Shown here: piece after piece, positions 9,509 through 18,125 of the stretch
Layout of the letters: each line of letters begins with the position of its first letter
Numbering within the stretch: the first letter of the stretch is position 1
Source: Streptomyces sp. NBC_00271
GTDB lineage: Bacteria > Actinomycetota > Actinomycetes > Streptomycetales > Streptomycetaceae
Reading direction: 5' to 3'
Length of the DNA stretch: 64,000 bases
Assembly (NCBI RefSeq): GCF_036178845.1
Contig: NZ_CP108070.1
Location: 6,572,001 to 6,636,000, forward strand
The notes under the pieces: model-generated
Database searches by the model: none
What the model was told of the DNA's origin: nothing
The model's input: the letters and a program-made list of their open reading frames with translations, nothing else
Position numbers and translations under genes: made by a program

Positions 9509-11362
9509 TCAGCCCGCCTTGACGAGACCGTAGCCGGGCGCGGGGAGCGGGGTGGAGCGAGGGGCGGAACCGGACAGGGATCCGGACCCGACGGCGTCCT
9601 CCAGCGGCCCTTGGAAGAGCAGTCGCACCAGAGGGTGCAGCTGGTACAGCGGCAGGCCACGGCGGTCGATGCCGCACAGGTCGAGCATCGAAAGGTCCAC
9701 CAGCTGCTCCAGGACCTCCTCGGCCGCGGCCTCACCGGTGCCGAACGCCACCCCGGCGGCCGCCGCGTGGAAGGGCTCTCGACCAAGCAGCGGCAGCCGG
9801 CCGAGCAGCGCCCGGCTCGGCCGGTCGAGCCCCTCCAGCGGCCGGCCCAGGGAACGCTGTACATCGAGGTCGCCGAGGCGCAGTTCGAGCAGCCGGGTGC
9901 GCGGGTCGGCGAGCCGCTGGGCGAGCCGGTCCGGCGACCAGTGCGGCCGGGCGGCGAGCCGGGCTCCCGCGATCCGCAGCGCCAGCGGGAGCCCCGCGCA
10001 GTGCGCCACTATCTCCCGGGCCGCTTGGGGTGCGGCGTCGATCCGGCCGGGACCGGCCGCCGTGCGCAGCAGCTCGTGCGCGGCGGCGTCGTCCAGCGGG
10101 CCGAGCACCGTGGTGTGCGCGCCGACCGTCTCGGTGAGAGGGGTCCGCGCGGTGACGATGACCGCGATGTCGGGGCTGCCGGGGAGCAGTGGGCCCAGCT
10201 GGAGGTCGCCGGAGGCGTTGTCGAGCACCAGCAGGAGGCGCTTGCCCGCGGTGCGGGTGCGGTAGCGGCGTACCAGCTCGTCGAGGTCGTCGGCGATGTG
10301 GCTCTCCCGGTCGAGACCGGTCTCGCCGAGCGCCCGCAGCAGCCGCAGCAGGACGTCGCAGGGGTCCTTCGGGGTGCCGTCGGGGCCGCGCAGATCGGCG
10401 TAGAGCTGCCCGTCGGGGAAGTGCTCGGTGCTGGCGTGCGCGGCCCGCACGGCGAGCGCGGTCTTGCCGATGCCGGGCATGCCGGTGATCAACAAGCGCC
10501 GGGGGCGCCAGGCGTCGCGGCCCGGCGTGGGCCTCACCAGCTCGCAGAGGGAGGCGAGTTGGTCCTCCCGGCCGGTGAAGGCGACGGTGTCGGCGGGCAG
10601 CGTCGCGGGCGCCGCGGTGGCGGGCGGCGGGGTCCGCTCGCCGCGCAGCACGATGTGGTACGCCGCTTCGAGCTCGGCGCCGGGGTCGACACCGAGCTCG
10701 TCGGCGAGGATGCGGCGGCCGTGGTGGTAGGCATGCAGGGCGTCGGACTGCCGGCCCGAGCGGTGCAGGGCCAGCATCAGCTGCGAGCGGAGCTTCTCGC
10801 GCGTGGGGTGGCGGGTCACCAGACCGGTCAGCTCGGCGGTGATCTCCTGGTGCCGGCCGAGGGCGAGATCGGCCTCGATCCGGTTTTCCAGGGTCGCCGC
10901 GCGGGCGTCGTCCAATTGCGGAATCTCGACTTCCGAAAGGAATTCGGTGACGTTCGCGAGCGCGGGCCCCCGCCAGAGTTCGAGTGCGTCCCTGAGGAAG
11001 TTTCCGGCCGTTTCGTAGTCTCGCTGCCGCAACGCCTCCCGGCCGAGCCGGTCGAGCCGCTCGAATTCGAGAAAGTCGATGCTGCTGTTTCCGGGGCGCA
11101 GTACATATCCTGGCTGCTGCCGCGCGATCTCGACATCGGGTCCGAGCTGTTTGCGCAGCCGCGAGACGTAGGTGTAGATCTGCGAGTTCAGCGTCGCGGG
11201 AGGCGACCAGCCCCACAGCAGGTGGCTGAGGCGGGCGTCGGACACGACCCGGCCGCGGGCCAGCAGCAGAGCCGCCAGCACCGTGTGGATCTTCGATCCC
11301 GACAGTGCGGCGACGGTGTTGCCCCGGCTCGCCTCGACCGGTCCTAGCAGTCGAAATTCCAT
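9509..11362 (-). CDS. AfsR-family (SARP) regulator with NB-ARC ATPase, no TPR tail
   Basis: 617 residues from the ATG at 11362, chosen because SARP homology starts at MEFRLLGPVEA. An upstream in-frame start at 11491 would add 43 unmatched residues. Domains: OmpR-type winged helix (about 1-90, LSHLLWGWSPPATLNSQIYT), bacterial transcriptional activation domain (about 95-240), then NB-ARC with P-loop GMPGIGKTALAV near residue 293 and the LLLVLDNASGD Walker B region. It stops after the ATPase and a short helical region, so it lacks the TPR sensor of full AfsR. Family members activate antibiotic clusters by binding direct heptamer repeats. It converges on the serA-ybaK operon and faces the small peptide gene at 11608 across a shared upstream region. 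It is a likely cluster activator. Confidence 0.93.
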   Translation of the reverse strand: MEFRLLGPVEASRGNTVAALSGSKIHTVLAALLLARGRVVSDARLSHLLWGWSPPATLNSQIYTYVSRLRKQLGPDVEIARQQPGYVLRPGNSSIDFLEFERLDRLGREALRQRDYETAGNFLRDALELWRGPALANVTEFLSEVEIPQLDDARAATLENRIEADLALGRHQEITAELTGLVTRHPTREKLRSQLMLALHRSGRQSDALHAYHHGRRILADELGVDPGAELEAAYHIVLRGERTPPPATAAPATLPADTVAFTGREDQLASLCELVRPTPGRDAWRPRRLLITGMPGIGKTALAVRAAHASTEHFPDGQLYADLRGPDGTPKDPCDVLLRLLRALGETGLDRESHIADDLDELVRRYRTRTAGKRLLLVLDNASGDLQLGPLLPGSPDIAVIVTARTPLTETVGAHTTVLGPLDDAAAHELLRTAAGPGRIDAAPQAAREIVAHCAGLPLALRIAGARLAARPHWSPDRLAQRLADPRTRLLELRLGDLDVQRSLGRPLEGLDRPSRALLGRLPLLGREPFHAAAAGVAFGTGEAAAEEVLEQLVDLSMLDLCGIDRRGLPLYQLHPLVRLLFQGPLEDAVGSGSLSGSAPRSTPLPAPGYGLVKAG

Positions 11363-11436
11363 CTGGGCCCCCGTTGTGAGTTCTGTGATGAACACTCTTG
11401 GAGGATAGGACGGCTCATTTTTGACGTCTTTTCGGC

Positions 11437-11461
11437 TCGATTTCGTGAGGGGCGAAATCGA
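11437..11461. promoter_or_regulatory. Inverted repeat in the SARP / peptide-gene intergenic region
   Basis: TCGATTTCG (11437-11445) and CGAAATCGA (11453-11461) form perfect 9-bp arms around a 7-bp spacer. The site lies between the divergent starts of the SARP gene (11362) and the small peptide gene (11608). That region is noticeably more AT-rich than its surroundings, as expected for promoters. It is a candidate operator; the binding protein is unknown. Confidence 0.4.
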
Positions 11462-11607
11462 AACAACATCGGGTCGACAGGTGTGATCCATAGCGTTTCT
11501 CCTGTCGCACCGGGCACACCGCGGACAAGGCGAGCGGTCGGGGCGGTCAACGAAACATTCACCCGCACATGGCGTACGAACGACTGTTTTTATATGGGGG
11601 AGAAGTA

Positions 11608-11790
11608 ATGCGCAGCAGCACCCGCACTTTCCTGGCCTCGGTTCTCGGCGCGCCCGCTCTGGGCGGTGTCCTGCTGGTCGGCGGCACAGGCGCGGTTGAG
11701 ATGCCGTCCGTCCGGGCCGTCGAGGCCCCGTCGGTCGTCGTCATCGCCGACACCCCGTCGGTCGTCGACGAGAACAACCCCTGGAGCTGA
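11608..11790 (+). CDS. Putative secreted small peptide (60 aa)
   Basis: 60 residues from the ATG at 11608, preceded by a strong ribosome site (GGGGGAGAAGTA). An in-frame upstream ATG at 11569 has no such site. Third codon positions are almost all G or C. A basic start (MRSSTR) is followed by a hydrophobic stretch at about residues 8-30 (FLASVLGAPALGGVLLVGG), as in a Sec signal peptide. The rest is a short polar tail ending DTPSVVDENNPWS. A perfect terminator hairpin begins 12 bases after the stop, so this looks like an independent one-gene transcript. It lies between two AfsR-family regulators, one divergent and one convergent. I recognise no family. An exported signal or a small RiPP-like precursor is conceivable, but neither is shown. 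Confidence 0.7.
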   Translation: MRSSTRTFLASVLGAPALGGVLLVGGTGAVEMPSVRAVEAPSVVVIADTPSVVDENNPWS

Positions 11791-11801
11791 CCCGAGTGAC
11801 G

Positions 11802-11832
11802 GAGCCCCGCACCTGGCGCAGGTGCGGGGCTC
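11802..11832. terminator. Perfect 14-bp hairpin terminator
   Basis: GAGCCCCGCACCTG (11802-11815), a GCG loop and the exact complement (11819-11832). It lies 12 bases after the peptide gene and just beyond the end of the convergent AfsR-like gene, so it can stop transcription from both sides. Confidence 0.85.
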
Positions 11833-11865
11833 GCTCCGTTCAGGTGCTCAGTTTCGGCGAGAGAG

Positions 11866-14800
11866 TCAGTGCGCGGAGAGTAACTGCCGGAGTTCCTCGG
11901 GCGACGGCCCGTACGGGGGGTGCTCCGCGGTCAACGAGGCCATGACCAGGGTGATCCGTTCGCCCTGTGGTCTGGCGCCGTACTCGGCGAAGGTGTTCCT
12001 GGCCCGGCGCAGCCGGCCCACTGCCCCGTCCCGCCCGGCCAGCAGGTCCAGGCAGCCCAGATTGGCCTCGGCCCGGGCCCGCAGCAGATGGTCGTTGATG
12101 TCGTCGGCGATCGTGAACGCCTGCTGCAGGGTCACCTCCGCCTCGGACAGATTCCCCTGCCGCCAGAGAATCTCGCCCGCGAGCCGCAGGATGTGGGCCT
12201 CGCCGGTCCGGTCGCCGTGCTCCCGGACGATCCTCAGGGCCTCGTCGCACTCGCTCGCCGCCTCGTCGAGCCGGCCGTGCCGCATCAGTGCCTCGGCCAG
12301 GCGGAGGATGGACTGTGCGAGGCCGCGCACCAGCCCCGTCGCCCGGCTCAGGGCGATGGCCTCGGTGGACAGCCGCAGGCTGCGCTCCAGGTTTCCGCGC
12401 TCCAGCTCTATCTGTGCCAGGGCGCCGAGCCCGTGCGACTCGCCGCGGGCGTCCCCGATCTCCCGGAAGCCGAGTAGCGAGGCCTCGCCGTCCCGCAGCG
12501 CCTGGTCGAGGTCGCCGCGTACCCGCGCGTTGTGGGTGAGCATGCGCCGGGTGAGGGCGGCGCCCGCCACGTCGCCGATCTCGTCGAAGATCCGCAGGGC
12601 CGCCCTGAGCCGCCCCTCGGCGATCTCGTAACGCTGGGTGTGCAGCGCGACCCCGCCGAGCAGCCGCTGCATGCTGGCCTCGCCCTGGCGGTCGAAGCAC
12701 CGCTGAGCGGCCGCCAACGCGCGCTCGGAGCAGATCTCCCACTCCTCCAGATAGTTGCGGGACTCCTGCAGCGGGTTGCTGAGCAGCGCCAACTTCCAGG
12801 CATGGGCGGCCCGGCCGGTCTCGGCGGCCTGCCGGACCGCGTCGACCAGGGCGCTGTGCTCCGCCTCCATCCACTCCATCGGATCCGTGAGCAGCTCCTC
12901 TACCAGCGACTGCGGAAGGTTCGGCTCCGGGATCCCGTCCAGGGACGCGAACTCGGCGCCGTACAACCGCTGGTAGGCGACCCAGCACAGCGAGAGCCAG
13001 CCGTCCAGGGCCCGGTCGAGGACGCCCTCGCGCTCCTCCGGGGTGTCCTCCTCCTGGGCGCACTCCCAGGCGAACAGGCGCAGCAGGGCCTGAAAGCGGT
13101 AGCGGGGCGGCTCGCCGGGGCGGCCCGAGGCGACCTCCAGGAGCTGGGCGTCGACCAGTTCCTCGATGAGGTCCTCGGCCTCGATCGGGTCGGTGTCGAG
13201 CACCGCCGCGCCGACCCATGCCGCGAAGTCGGGCATGGTCAGCAGCCCGAGCCGCCGGTACATGCGGGCCGCCGCGGGCGGTAGATCGCGGTAGCTGAGC
13301 CGGAAACCGGCTCGCACGCCGCCCTCGTTGGGGCTGAGTTCGTCGAGCCGGCGTCGCTGGTCCTCCAGGCGTCGCACCAGGTGCCGGACCGACCAGTGGG
13401 GCTTGGCGGCCAACCGGGCGCCCGCGATCCGCAGTGCCAGCGGCAGCCGGTCGCAGAGCGTGCCGAGCCGGGCGGCGGCCTCCGGGTCGGTGGCGATCCG
13501 CTCCGGTCCGGCCACCGCACCGAGCATGGCGGTCGCCTCCGCCTGGCCGAGCACGTTCAGCTCGATGCGGTGTACGTCGTAGTCGCCGGTGAGGTCGTCG
13601 ATGGCGTCCCGGCTGGTGATCAATACACAGCAGTGGCGGCCGCCCGGCAGCAGCGGCCGGATCTGCGCGAACGACCGGGCGTTGTCGAGCACCACCAGGA
13701 TCCGTTTGCCGTCCAGGATCGACCGGTACAGCGCGGCCCGCTCGTGCTGGTCGCCCGGTATCTGGGGCCCCGGCACGCCGAGCGCGCGCAGGAACCGGTC
13801 GAGCACGGCGGTCGGCGCCTGCGGCGAGTCCGACTCGTCGTAGCCGCGCAGGTCGGCGAAGAGCTGGCCGTCCGGGAACCGCCCGGCGACCTGGTGGGCC
13901 CAGTGCACCGTGAGCGCGCTCTTGCCGACCCCGGCGATGCCGGAGACGGCCGCCACGGCGAGCGGCGACTCCTGGCCCTCCCCGTCGAGCAGCCGGTCGA
14001 GCAGCGCGAGTTCCCGGCTGCGCCCGGTGAACGCGGCGGCCGACGAGGGGAGTTGCGCGGGCACGGTACGCAGCTCCGGGGCGACCTGGGGCTCCGGCGG
14101 CAGGGTCAGCTCGGGGTCGTCCCGCAGGATCAGTTCGTGCAGCTCCTGCAGCTCGGCGCCGGGCTCGATGCCCAGCTCCTCCACGAGCACCTGGCGTCCC
14201 TCGCGGAAGATCTCCAGCGCCTCGGCCCGTCGCCCCGAACGGTACTGGGCCAGCATCAGATGGGCCCGGGCCTGTTCCCGCAGCGGGTGCTCGCGGACCA
14301 GCGCGGCCAGGTCGGAGATGAGTGAACGGTGCTGGCCGAGCTGCAGTTGCAGTCCCGCCTGCTCCTCGCGCAGCTCCAGCCGGAACTCGGCGAGCCGGGA
14401 GGCCTCGTGGTCGATGGGTCCGCCCGCAGCCCCGTCGAGCGCGGATCCGCGCCACAGCGAGAGCGCCTCGGTGAACAGGGCGCACGCCTGGACGGTGTCG
14501 CCGGCCCGGGCCAGCTCCCGCGCCTTGCGCACCCGGGTCTCGACCTCGTGGATGTCGATCCGATGCTCGCCGAGGTCGAGGATGTAGCCGGGGTGGGAGG
14601 TGACGATCAGGTCGTCGACGCCGGCCGAGGTGCGGAAGGTCTTGCGCAGCGCGGTGACACAGATGGCGATCTGGTTCCGCGCGGTGGCCGGTGGCTCCTC
14701 GCCCCAGACGGCCTCGATGAGGGCGTCCACGGAGACCACTCTGTTCAGAGCGATGAGGAGCATCGTCAGCACGGTGCGCTGACGGCCACCACCAAGTCTG

Positions 14801-14910
14801 ACGGGCTCCCCGTCCACCCGTACGTCCAGCGGTCCGAGCAGCCTGAAGTCGATCCGGTGCAAGACGCCCTCCACTTCCCCCGAGTCCCCCACCCGGAGTC
14901 GCCGAGACAT
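11866..14910 (-). CDS. AfsR-like SARP regulator with NB-ARC and TPR domains
   Basis: 1014 residues, similar in length to AfsR. Winged-helix DNA-binding domain at about 20-110 (FRLLGPLDVRVDG, LIEAVWGEEPPATARNQI) and an activation domain to about 270. The NB-ARC ATPase has P-loop SGIAGVGKSALTV near residue 323 and ILVVLDNARSF as Walker B. A helical TPR array lies at about 700-1000 (for example LAEALMRHGRLDEAASECDEALRI and ILWRQGNLSEAEVTLQQAF). Codon 1010 is a TTA (plus-strand bases 11881-11883), the rare leucine codon read by the bldA tRNA, so translation probably depends on development. Start ATG is at 14910. It diverges from the MbtH gene and converges on the small peptide gene. It is a likely pathway regulator of the NRPS cluster. 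Confidence 0.95.
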   Translation of the reverse strand: MSRRLRVGDSGEVEGVLHRIDFRLLGPLDVRVDGEPVRLGGGRQRTVLTMLLIALNRVVSVDALIEAVWGEEPPATARNQIAICVTALRKTFRTSAGVDDLIVTSHPGYILDLGEHRIDIHEVETRVRKARELARAGDTVQACALFTEALSLWRGSALDGAAGGPIDHEASRLAEFRLELREEQAGLQLQLGQHRSLISDLAALVREHPLREQARAHLMLAQYRSGRRAEALEIFREGRQVLVEELGIEPGAELQELHELILRDDPELTLPPEPQVAPELRTVPAQLPSSAAAFTGRSRELALLDRLLDGEGQESPLAVAAVSGIAGVGKSALTVHWAHQVAGRFPDGQLFADLRGYDESDSPQAPTAVLDRFLRALGVPGPQIPGDQHERAALYRSILDGKRILVVLDNARSFAQIRPLLPGGRHCCVLITSRDAIDDLTGDYDVHRIELNVLGQAEATAMLGAVAGPERIATDPEAAARLGTLCDRLPLALRIAGARLAAKPHWSVRHLVRRLEDQRRRLDELSPNEGGVRAGFRLSYRDLPPAAARMYRRLGLLTMPDFAAWVGAAVLDTDPIEAEDLIEELVDAQLLEVASGRPGEPPRYRFQALLRLFAWECAQEEDTPEEREGVLDRALDGWLSLCWVAYQRLYGAEFASLDGIPEPNLPQSLVEELLTDPMEWMEAEHSALVDAVRQAAETGRAAHAWKLALLSNPLQESRNYLEEWEICSERALAAAQRCFDRQGEASMQRLLGGVALHTQRYEIAEGRLRAALRIFDEIGDVAGAALTRRMLTHNARVRGDLDQALRDGEASLLGFREIGDARGESHGLGALAQIELERGNLERSLRLSTEAIALSRATGLVRGLAQSILRLAEALMRHGRLDEAASECDEALRIVREHGDRTGEAHILRLAGEILWRQGNLSEAEVTLQQAFTIADDINDHLLRARAEANLGCLDLLAGRDGAVGRLRRARNTFAEYGARPQGERITLVMASLTAEHPPYGPSPEELRQLLSAH

Positions 14911-15119
14911 TGTGGGCCTTGCCGTGTCGCAGAATCAACCAAGATCCATAAAGCGTTCACACTGCACCCACATACCGGGTGATCATGTGCCTCCTTTCTG
15001 ATCCAAATCACTATATGTAGGACCGATGGAGAGGGAATATAGGTCATCGCGGAGAGTGGATTGTGACGTTCGCCCGCCGTCGTACGGGGGCGGGGCACCG
15101 CCGAGCAGAGGAAGCTGAC

Positions 15120-15317
15120 ATGGCAACGAACCCCTTCGAGGATGCCGACGGCACCTTCTCCGTCCTGGTCAACTCCGAGGGCCAGCACTCGCTCTGGCCG
15201 TCCTTCGCGGAGGTCCCGGCGGGCTGGGAGCCGACCCTGACGGGCGCCACCCGCCAGGAGTGCCTGGCCCATGTCGACGCCACCTGGACGGACATGCGCC
15301 CGGCCTCGCTCCGCTAG
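15120..15317 (+). CDS. MbtH-like NRPS accessory protein
   Basis: 65 residues. It carries the family signature: NPFEDADGTF at the start, NSEGQHSLWPSFAEVPAGW in the middle, and ATWTDMRP at the end with the conserved tryptophans. MbtH proteins bind adenylation domains and help their folding and activity. The ATG at 15120 is preceded by GAGGAAG at good spacing. It stands alone between the AfsR-like gene (divergent) and the MFS exporter (convergent). The obvious partner is the Ser-loading adenylation domain at about 2690-4200. The TAG stop lies at the edge of a sequence starting CTAGGGCCTGTCCGG, which resembles a dispersed Streptomyces intergenic repeat and the end of the element at 48356. Confidence 0.96.
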   Translation: MATNPFEDADGTFSVLVNSEGQHSLWPSFAEVPAGWEPTLTGATRQECLAHVDATWTDMRPASLR

Positions 15318-15417
15318 GGCCTGTCCGGCGGATCAAGTCGCAGGAAACGGGCGGCGCCTCATCGCCGCTGGTGTTTCTTCGATGGTGCGAGAGTGTGGCT
15401 CGGGTGCGCGGGTGGGG

Positions 15418-16881
15418 TCAGGCCTTTGCCTCGACTGCCTCGGCGGCGGCATCCGGGATGGAGTCCGCCTGCGGCTGGGTGGCTGCGGGGCGGGTCGGGA
15501 TGAGGAAGGCGACGATCGCGGCGGCGATGCCGACGCCGGAGCCGATCAGCATGGCGACGCGGAAGCCGCTTTCGGACGGGAGGGAGACGGGGCCGAACTT
15601 CGTGGTCATCTGGGCCAGGACCACGGCCATCACGGCGGCCGAGACGGAGCTGCCGATCGAGCGCATCAGCGTGTTGAAGCTGTTGGCCGAGGCGGTCTCC
15701 GACTGGGGCACCGCGCCCATGATGAGCGCGGGCATCGCGCCGTAGGCGAAACCGACGCCCGTGCTGCAGACGATGGTCACGGCGAGCAGGCCCAAGGCGG
15801 AGCCGTTTCCGATGAGCGGCAGGGAGATGCCGTAGCCGAGGGCGATGACCAGGGCGCCGACGGTCAGGGTGATCCGGGGGCCCTTGGCGGCGGAGAGCTT
15901 GGCGCCGATCGGGGAGATGATCATCATCATGAGACCGGCCGGGGCCATCCACAGGCCCATGGCCAGCATCGACTCGCCGAGGCCGTAGCCGGTCTCCTCG
16001 GGCAGCTGCAGCAGCTGGGGGATCACGAGGGACTGGGAGTACATCGCGAAGCCGACCAGGATCGAGGCGGCGTTCGTCATCAGCACCTGCGGCCGGGCGG
16101 TCACCCGCAGGTCGACCAGCGGATCGGCGCTGCGCAGCTCCCACCAGCCCCAGGCCAGCAGCAGGACGATCGCGGTGGCGAGCAGGCCGAGCGTGGTGCC
16201 GCTGCCCCAGCCCCAGTCCGCGCCCTTGGAGACGCCGAGGAGCAGGCAGACCAGGGCGATGCCCAGGCCGATCGCGCCGAGCAGGTCGAAGCTGCCCGAG
16301 GTGGTGTTCTCGCGGCCCGCGGGCACGAAGAGCCAGATCAGCGTGGCGACCGCGAGGGTCAGCGCGGCGACGACCCAGAACAGCACGCGCCAGCTGGAGT
16401 TCTCGGCGATCGCCGCGGAGAACGGCAGGCCGAGCGCGCCGCCCACACCCATGGACGCGCTCATCAACGCGATGGACGAGCCGAGCTTCTCCGCCGGTAC
16501 GACGTCCCGCAGCAGGCTGATGCCGAGGGGCACCACGCCCATACCGAGGCCCTGCAGACCGCGTCCGGCGATCATCGGGACGACCGAGGAGGACAGGGCG
16601 CAGACCACGGAGCCCAGGATCAGCGGGACCAGGGAGGCCAGAAGCATGCGCTTCTTGCCGTACATGTCACCGAGGCGGCCGGCGACGGGGGTGATCACGG
16701 CAGCCGCGAGCAGCGTGGCGGTGACGACCCACGAGGCGTTCGAGGCGGTGGTGTCGAAGAGGGTCGGGAGTTCCCCGATCAGTGGCACCACCAGTGTCTG
16801 GGTGATCGCGGCCACGATGCCGCCGAAGGCGAGGATGCCGACAACACCGCCGGAGCGGGCTGCGGGCTGGGAACTGTCCAC
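15418..16881 (-). CDS. MFS drug exporter, DHA2 (EmrB/QacA) type
   Basis: 487 residues from a GTG at 16881 with AGGGAG upstream. There are many hydrophobic segments (about 14 expected for this subfamily). Family motifs seen are GRLGDMYGKKRMLL between the second and third helices and RGLQGLGMGVVPLGISLLRDVV. Members export hydrophobic compounds using proton motive force. It diverges from a MarR regulator at 17138, with an array of inverted repeats between them, so it is probably repressed by that MarR protein. Its position beside the NRPS cluster suggests export of the peptide or self-resistance, but MarR-MFS pairs are also common as general stress loci. Confidence 0.94.
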   Translation of the reverse strand: MDSSQPAARSGGVVGILAFGGIVAAITQTLVVPLIGELPTLFDTTASNASWVVTATLLAAAVITPVAGRLGDMYGKKRMLLASLVPLILGSVVCALSSSVVPMIAGRGLQGLGMGVVPLGISLLRDVVPAEKLGSSIALMSASMGVGGALGLPFSAAIAENSSWRVLFWVVAALTLAVATLIWLFVPAGRENTTSGSFDLLGAIGLGIALVCLLLGVSKGADWGWGSGTTLGLLATAIVLLLAWGWWELRSADPLVDLRVTARPQVLMTNAASILVGFAMYSQSLVIPQLLQLPEETGYGLGESMLAMGLWMAPAGLMMMIISPIGAKLSAAKGPRITLTVGALVIALGYGISLPLIGNGSALGLLAVTIVCSTGVGFAYGAMPALIMGAVPQSETASANSFNTLMRSIGSSVSAAVMAVVLAQMTTKFGPVSLPSESGFRVAMLIGSGVGIAAAIVAFLIPTRPAATQPQADSIPDAAAEAVEAKA

Positions 16882-17014
16882 GGGTACTCCCTGTTGCTCT
16901 TTCCGGGCTTGTTGCTGTGCTGCGCATCCGGGCCTGCTGGTGATCCGGGCCTGCCATCTCCGCGGGCCCGCCGCGTCTCCGGATCACCCGGGTCGCGGTG
17001 AGTCGCGGGCGAGG

Positions 17015-17072
17015 CGCATGCGAGTTGCATGCTGCATGCAATGTGCATCATGCACGTCTCATGCATCATACA
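17015..17072. promoter_or_regulatory. Array of inverted repeats, probable MarR operators
   Basis: Three related palindromes lie in a row. TTGCATGCTGCATGCAA (17025-17041) is perfect with 8-bp arms and one central base. GTGCATCATGCAC (17043-17055) is perfect. TGCATCATACA (17062-17072) has one mismatch. A shorter CGCATGCG sits at 17015-17022. The common core is TGCAT-N-ATGCA, with centres 16 and 18 bp apart. The array lies 66 bp upstream of marR and 134 bp upstream of the divergent exporter. This layout is typical of a MarR protein controlling both genes. Confidence 0.7.
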
Positions 17073-17137
17073 CATCGCGGTGGTATACCTGGCGGGAGGT
17101 AGCTTTCCTGTAGGGGAAGCGAGCCAGGAGCCGAAGG

Positions 17138-17605
17138 ATGCCTCGCGTGGACAAGCGACTTGACCTGCTGGAATTCGAGACCATGCTGCTCGGGCGCCAC
17201 ATGCACATGCTCAACCCGCGGGGGCGCGGGACGAGTGAGGAGCGGCTGGACCGCAGCGCGTACGTCCTGCTCAGCCGCATTCAGGTGCAGGGCCCGATGT
17301 CCATCGGTGAGCTCAGAGAGGCCTTCGGTCTGGACACGTCCACCCTCAACCGGCAGACCGCCGCGATGCTGCGGGCCGGGGTCGTCGAGCGCATGCCCGA
17401 CCCCGAGGGGGGTATCGCCCGCAAGTTCGCCATCACCGCGGAGGGCAGGCGCCGGCTGGACGCCCACCGCGCCGAGAACCTGGACGGTCTGGAGAAGATC
17501 ACGACCGACTGGGATCCCGAGGAGGTGGCCGAGTTCGCCGCCTATCTCAGCCGTTTCAACCGCGACATCGAGCGTCTCGACGGGCGTCCCTGGCCGCGCG
17601 GTTGA
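17138..17605 (+). CDS. MarR-family transcriptional regulator
   Basis: 155 residues. A winged helix-turn-helix is visible in YVLLSRIQVQGPMSIGELREAFGLDTSTLNRQTAAMLRAGVVERMPDPEGGIARKFAITAEG (the wing is the DPEGG turn), flanked by dimerisation helices. MarR proteins are usually dimeric repressors released by small ligands. The ATG at 17138 has GGAG 8 bases upstream. It diverges from the DHA2 exporter, with the palindrome array at 17015-17072 between them. It most likely represses both itself and the exporter; the ligand is unknown. Confidence 0.93.
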   Translation: MPRVDKRLDLLEFETMLLGRHMHMLNPRGRGTSEERLDRSAYVLLSRIQVQGPMSIGELREAFGLDTSTLNRQTAAMLRAGVVERMPDPEGGIARKFAITAEGRRRLDAHRAENLDGLEKITTDWDPEEVAEFAAYLSRFNRDIERLDGRPWPRG

Positions 17606-18125
17606 GCGGGTGAAGGAGGGCGGGGACTCGGGGCGGGCCGGTTCTCGGGCCAGCCCCGGTGTGGTTCGGAGTGTCGTGTCGTCGTGTCGTCCTTCGCGGA
17701 CGTCGCCGGTACCGCCTGCGTGACGTCCCGCTGTCCGACGGTTTTCCCGTTCGGACGTGGAAGAGGCCCACGACCGCGTCAAGAACATGTCGTTGCCGCG
17801 GACCGTGGACGCGGGCACGTTGTGGTCCCGTCGTGCGAAACGGTCCACGACCCTGGTGCCGCCGCGCTCGAAGACGCGGACGGCGACGGACTTCCGGTAC
17901 TCCCGTCCCTGACCGGCGCGGGAGGTACGCGCGACGGGCGCGGTCGTGCCAAGCGCGGCTGTCGCCGCCCATTCGGAGCCAACTAGCCCGCCCCCTTTGT
18001 TGGTTGATCTTTCACTCCTGTGACACATCGCACCGCTTGAGCGCTCAACGAGTCGGGTGAGGGTGATCCGGGCATGCCAAAGAAACCGCTTGCCCCACCC
18101 CCCTCGCGGTCCTCAGGAGGACGCA
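17606..18125. other. Gap with no convincing gene
   Basis: About 520 bases without a supported gene. The open frames here lack ribosome sites and recognisable motifs. The region contains a perfect 12-bp palindrome TTGAGCGCTCAA (18037-18048), about 80 bp before the NPP1 gene start, which could be an operator. A small hairpin (GTCCGACGG...CCGTTCGGAC) lies near 17726-17757. Confidence 0.5.

Noticed and set aside
9506..11347. 613-residue plus-strand frame opposite the first SARP
   Set aside because: Shadow of the minus-strand SARP, which has winged-helix and P-loop motifs in order.
17066..18028. 320-residue minus-strand frame opposite marR and the following gap
   Set aside because: Its C-terminal third is antisense to marR and the rest shows no motif or ribosome site.
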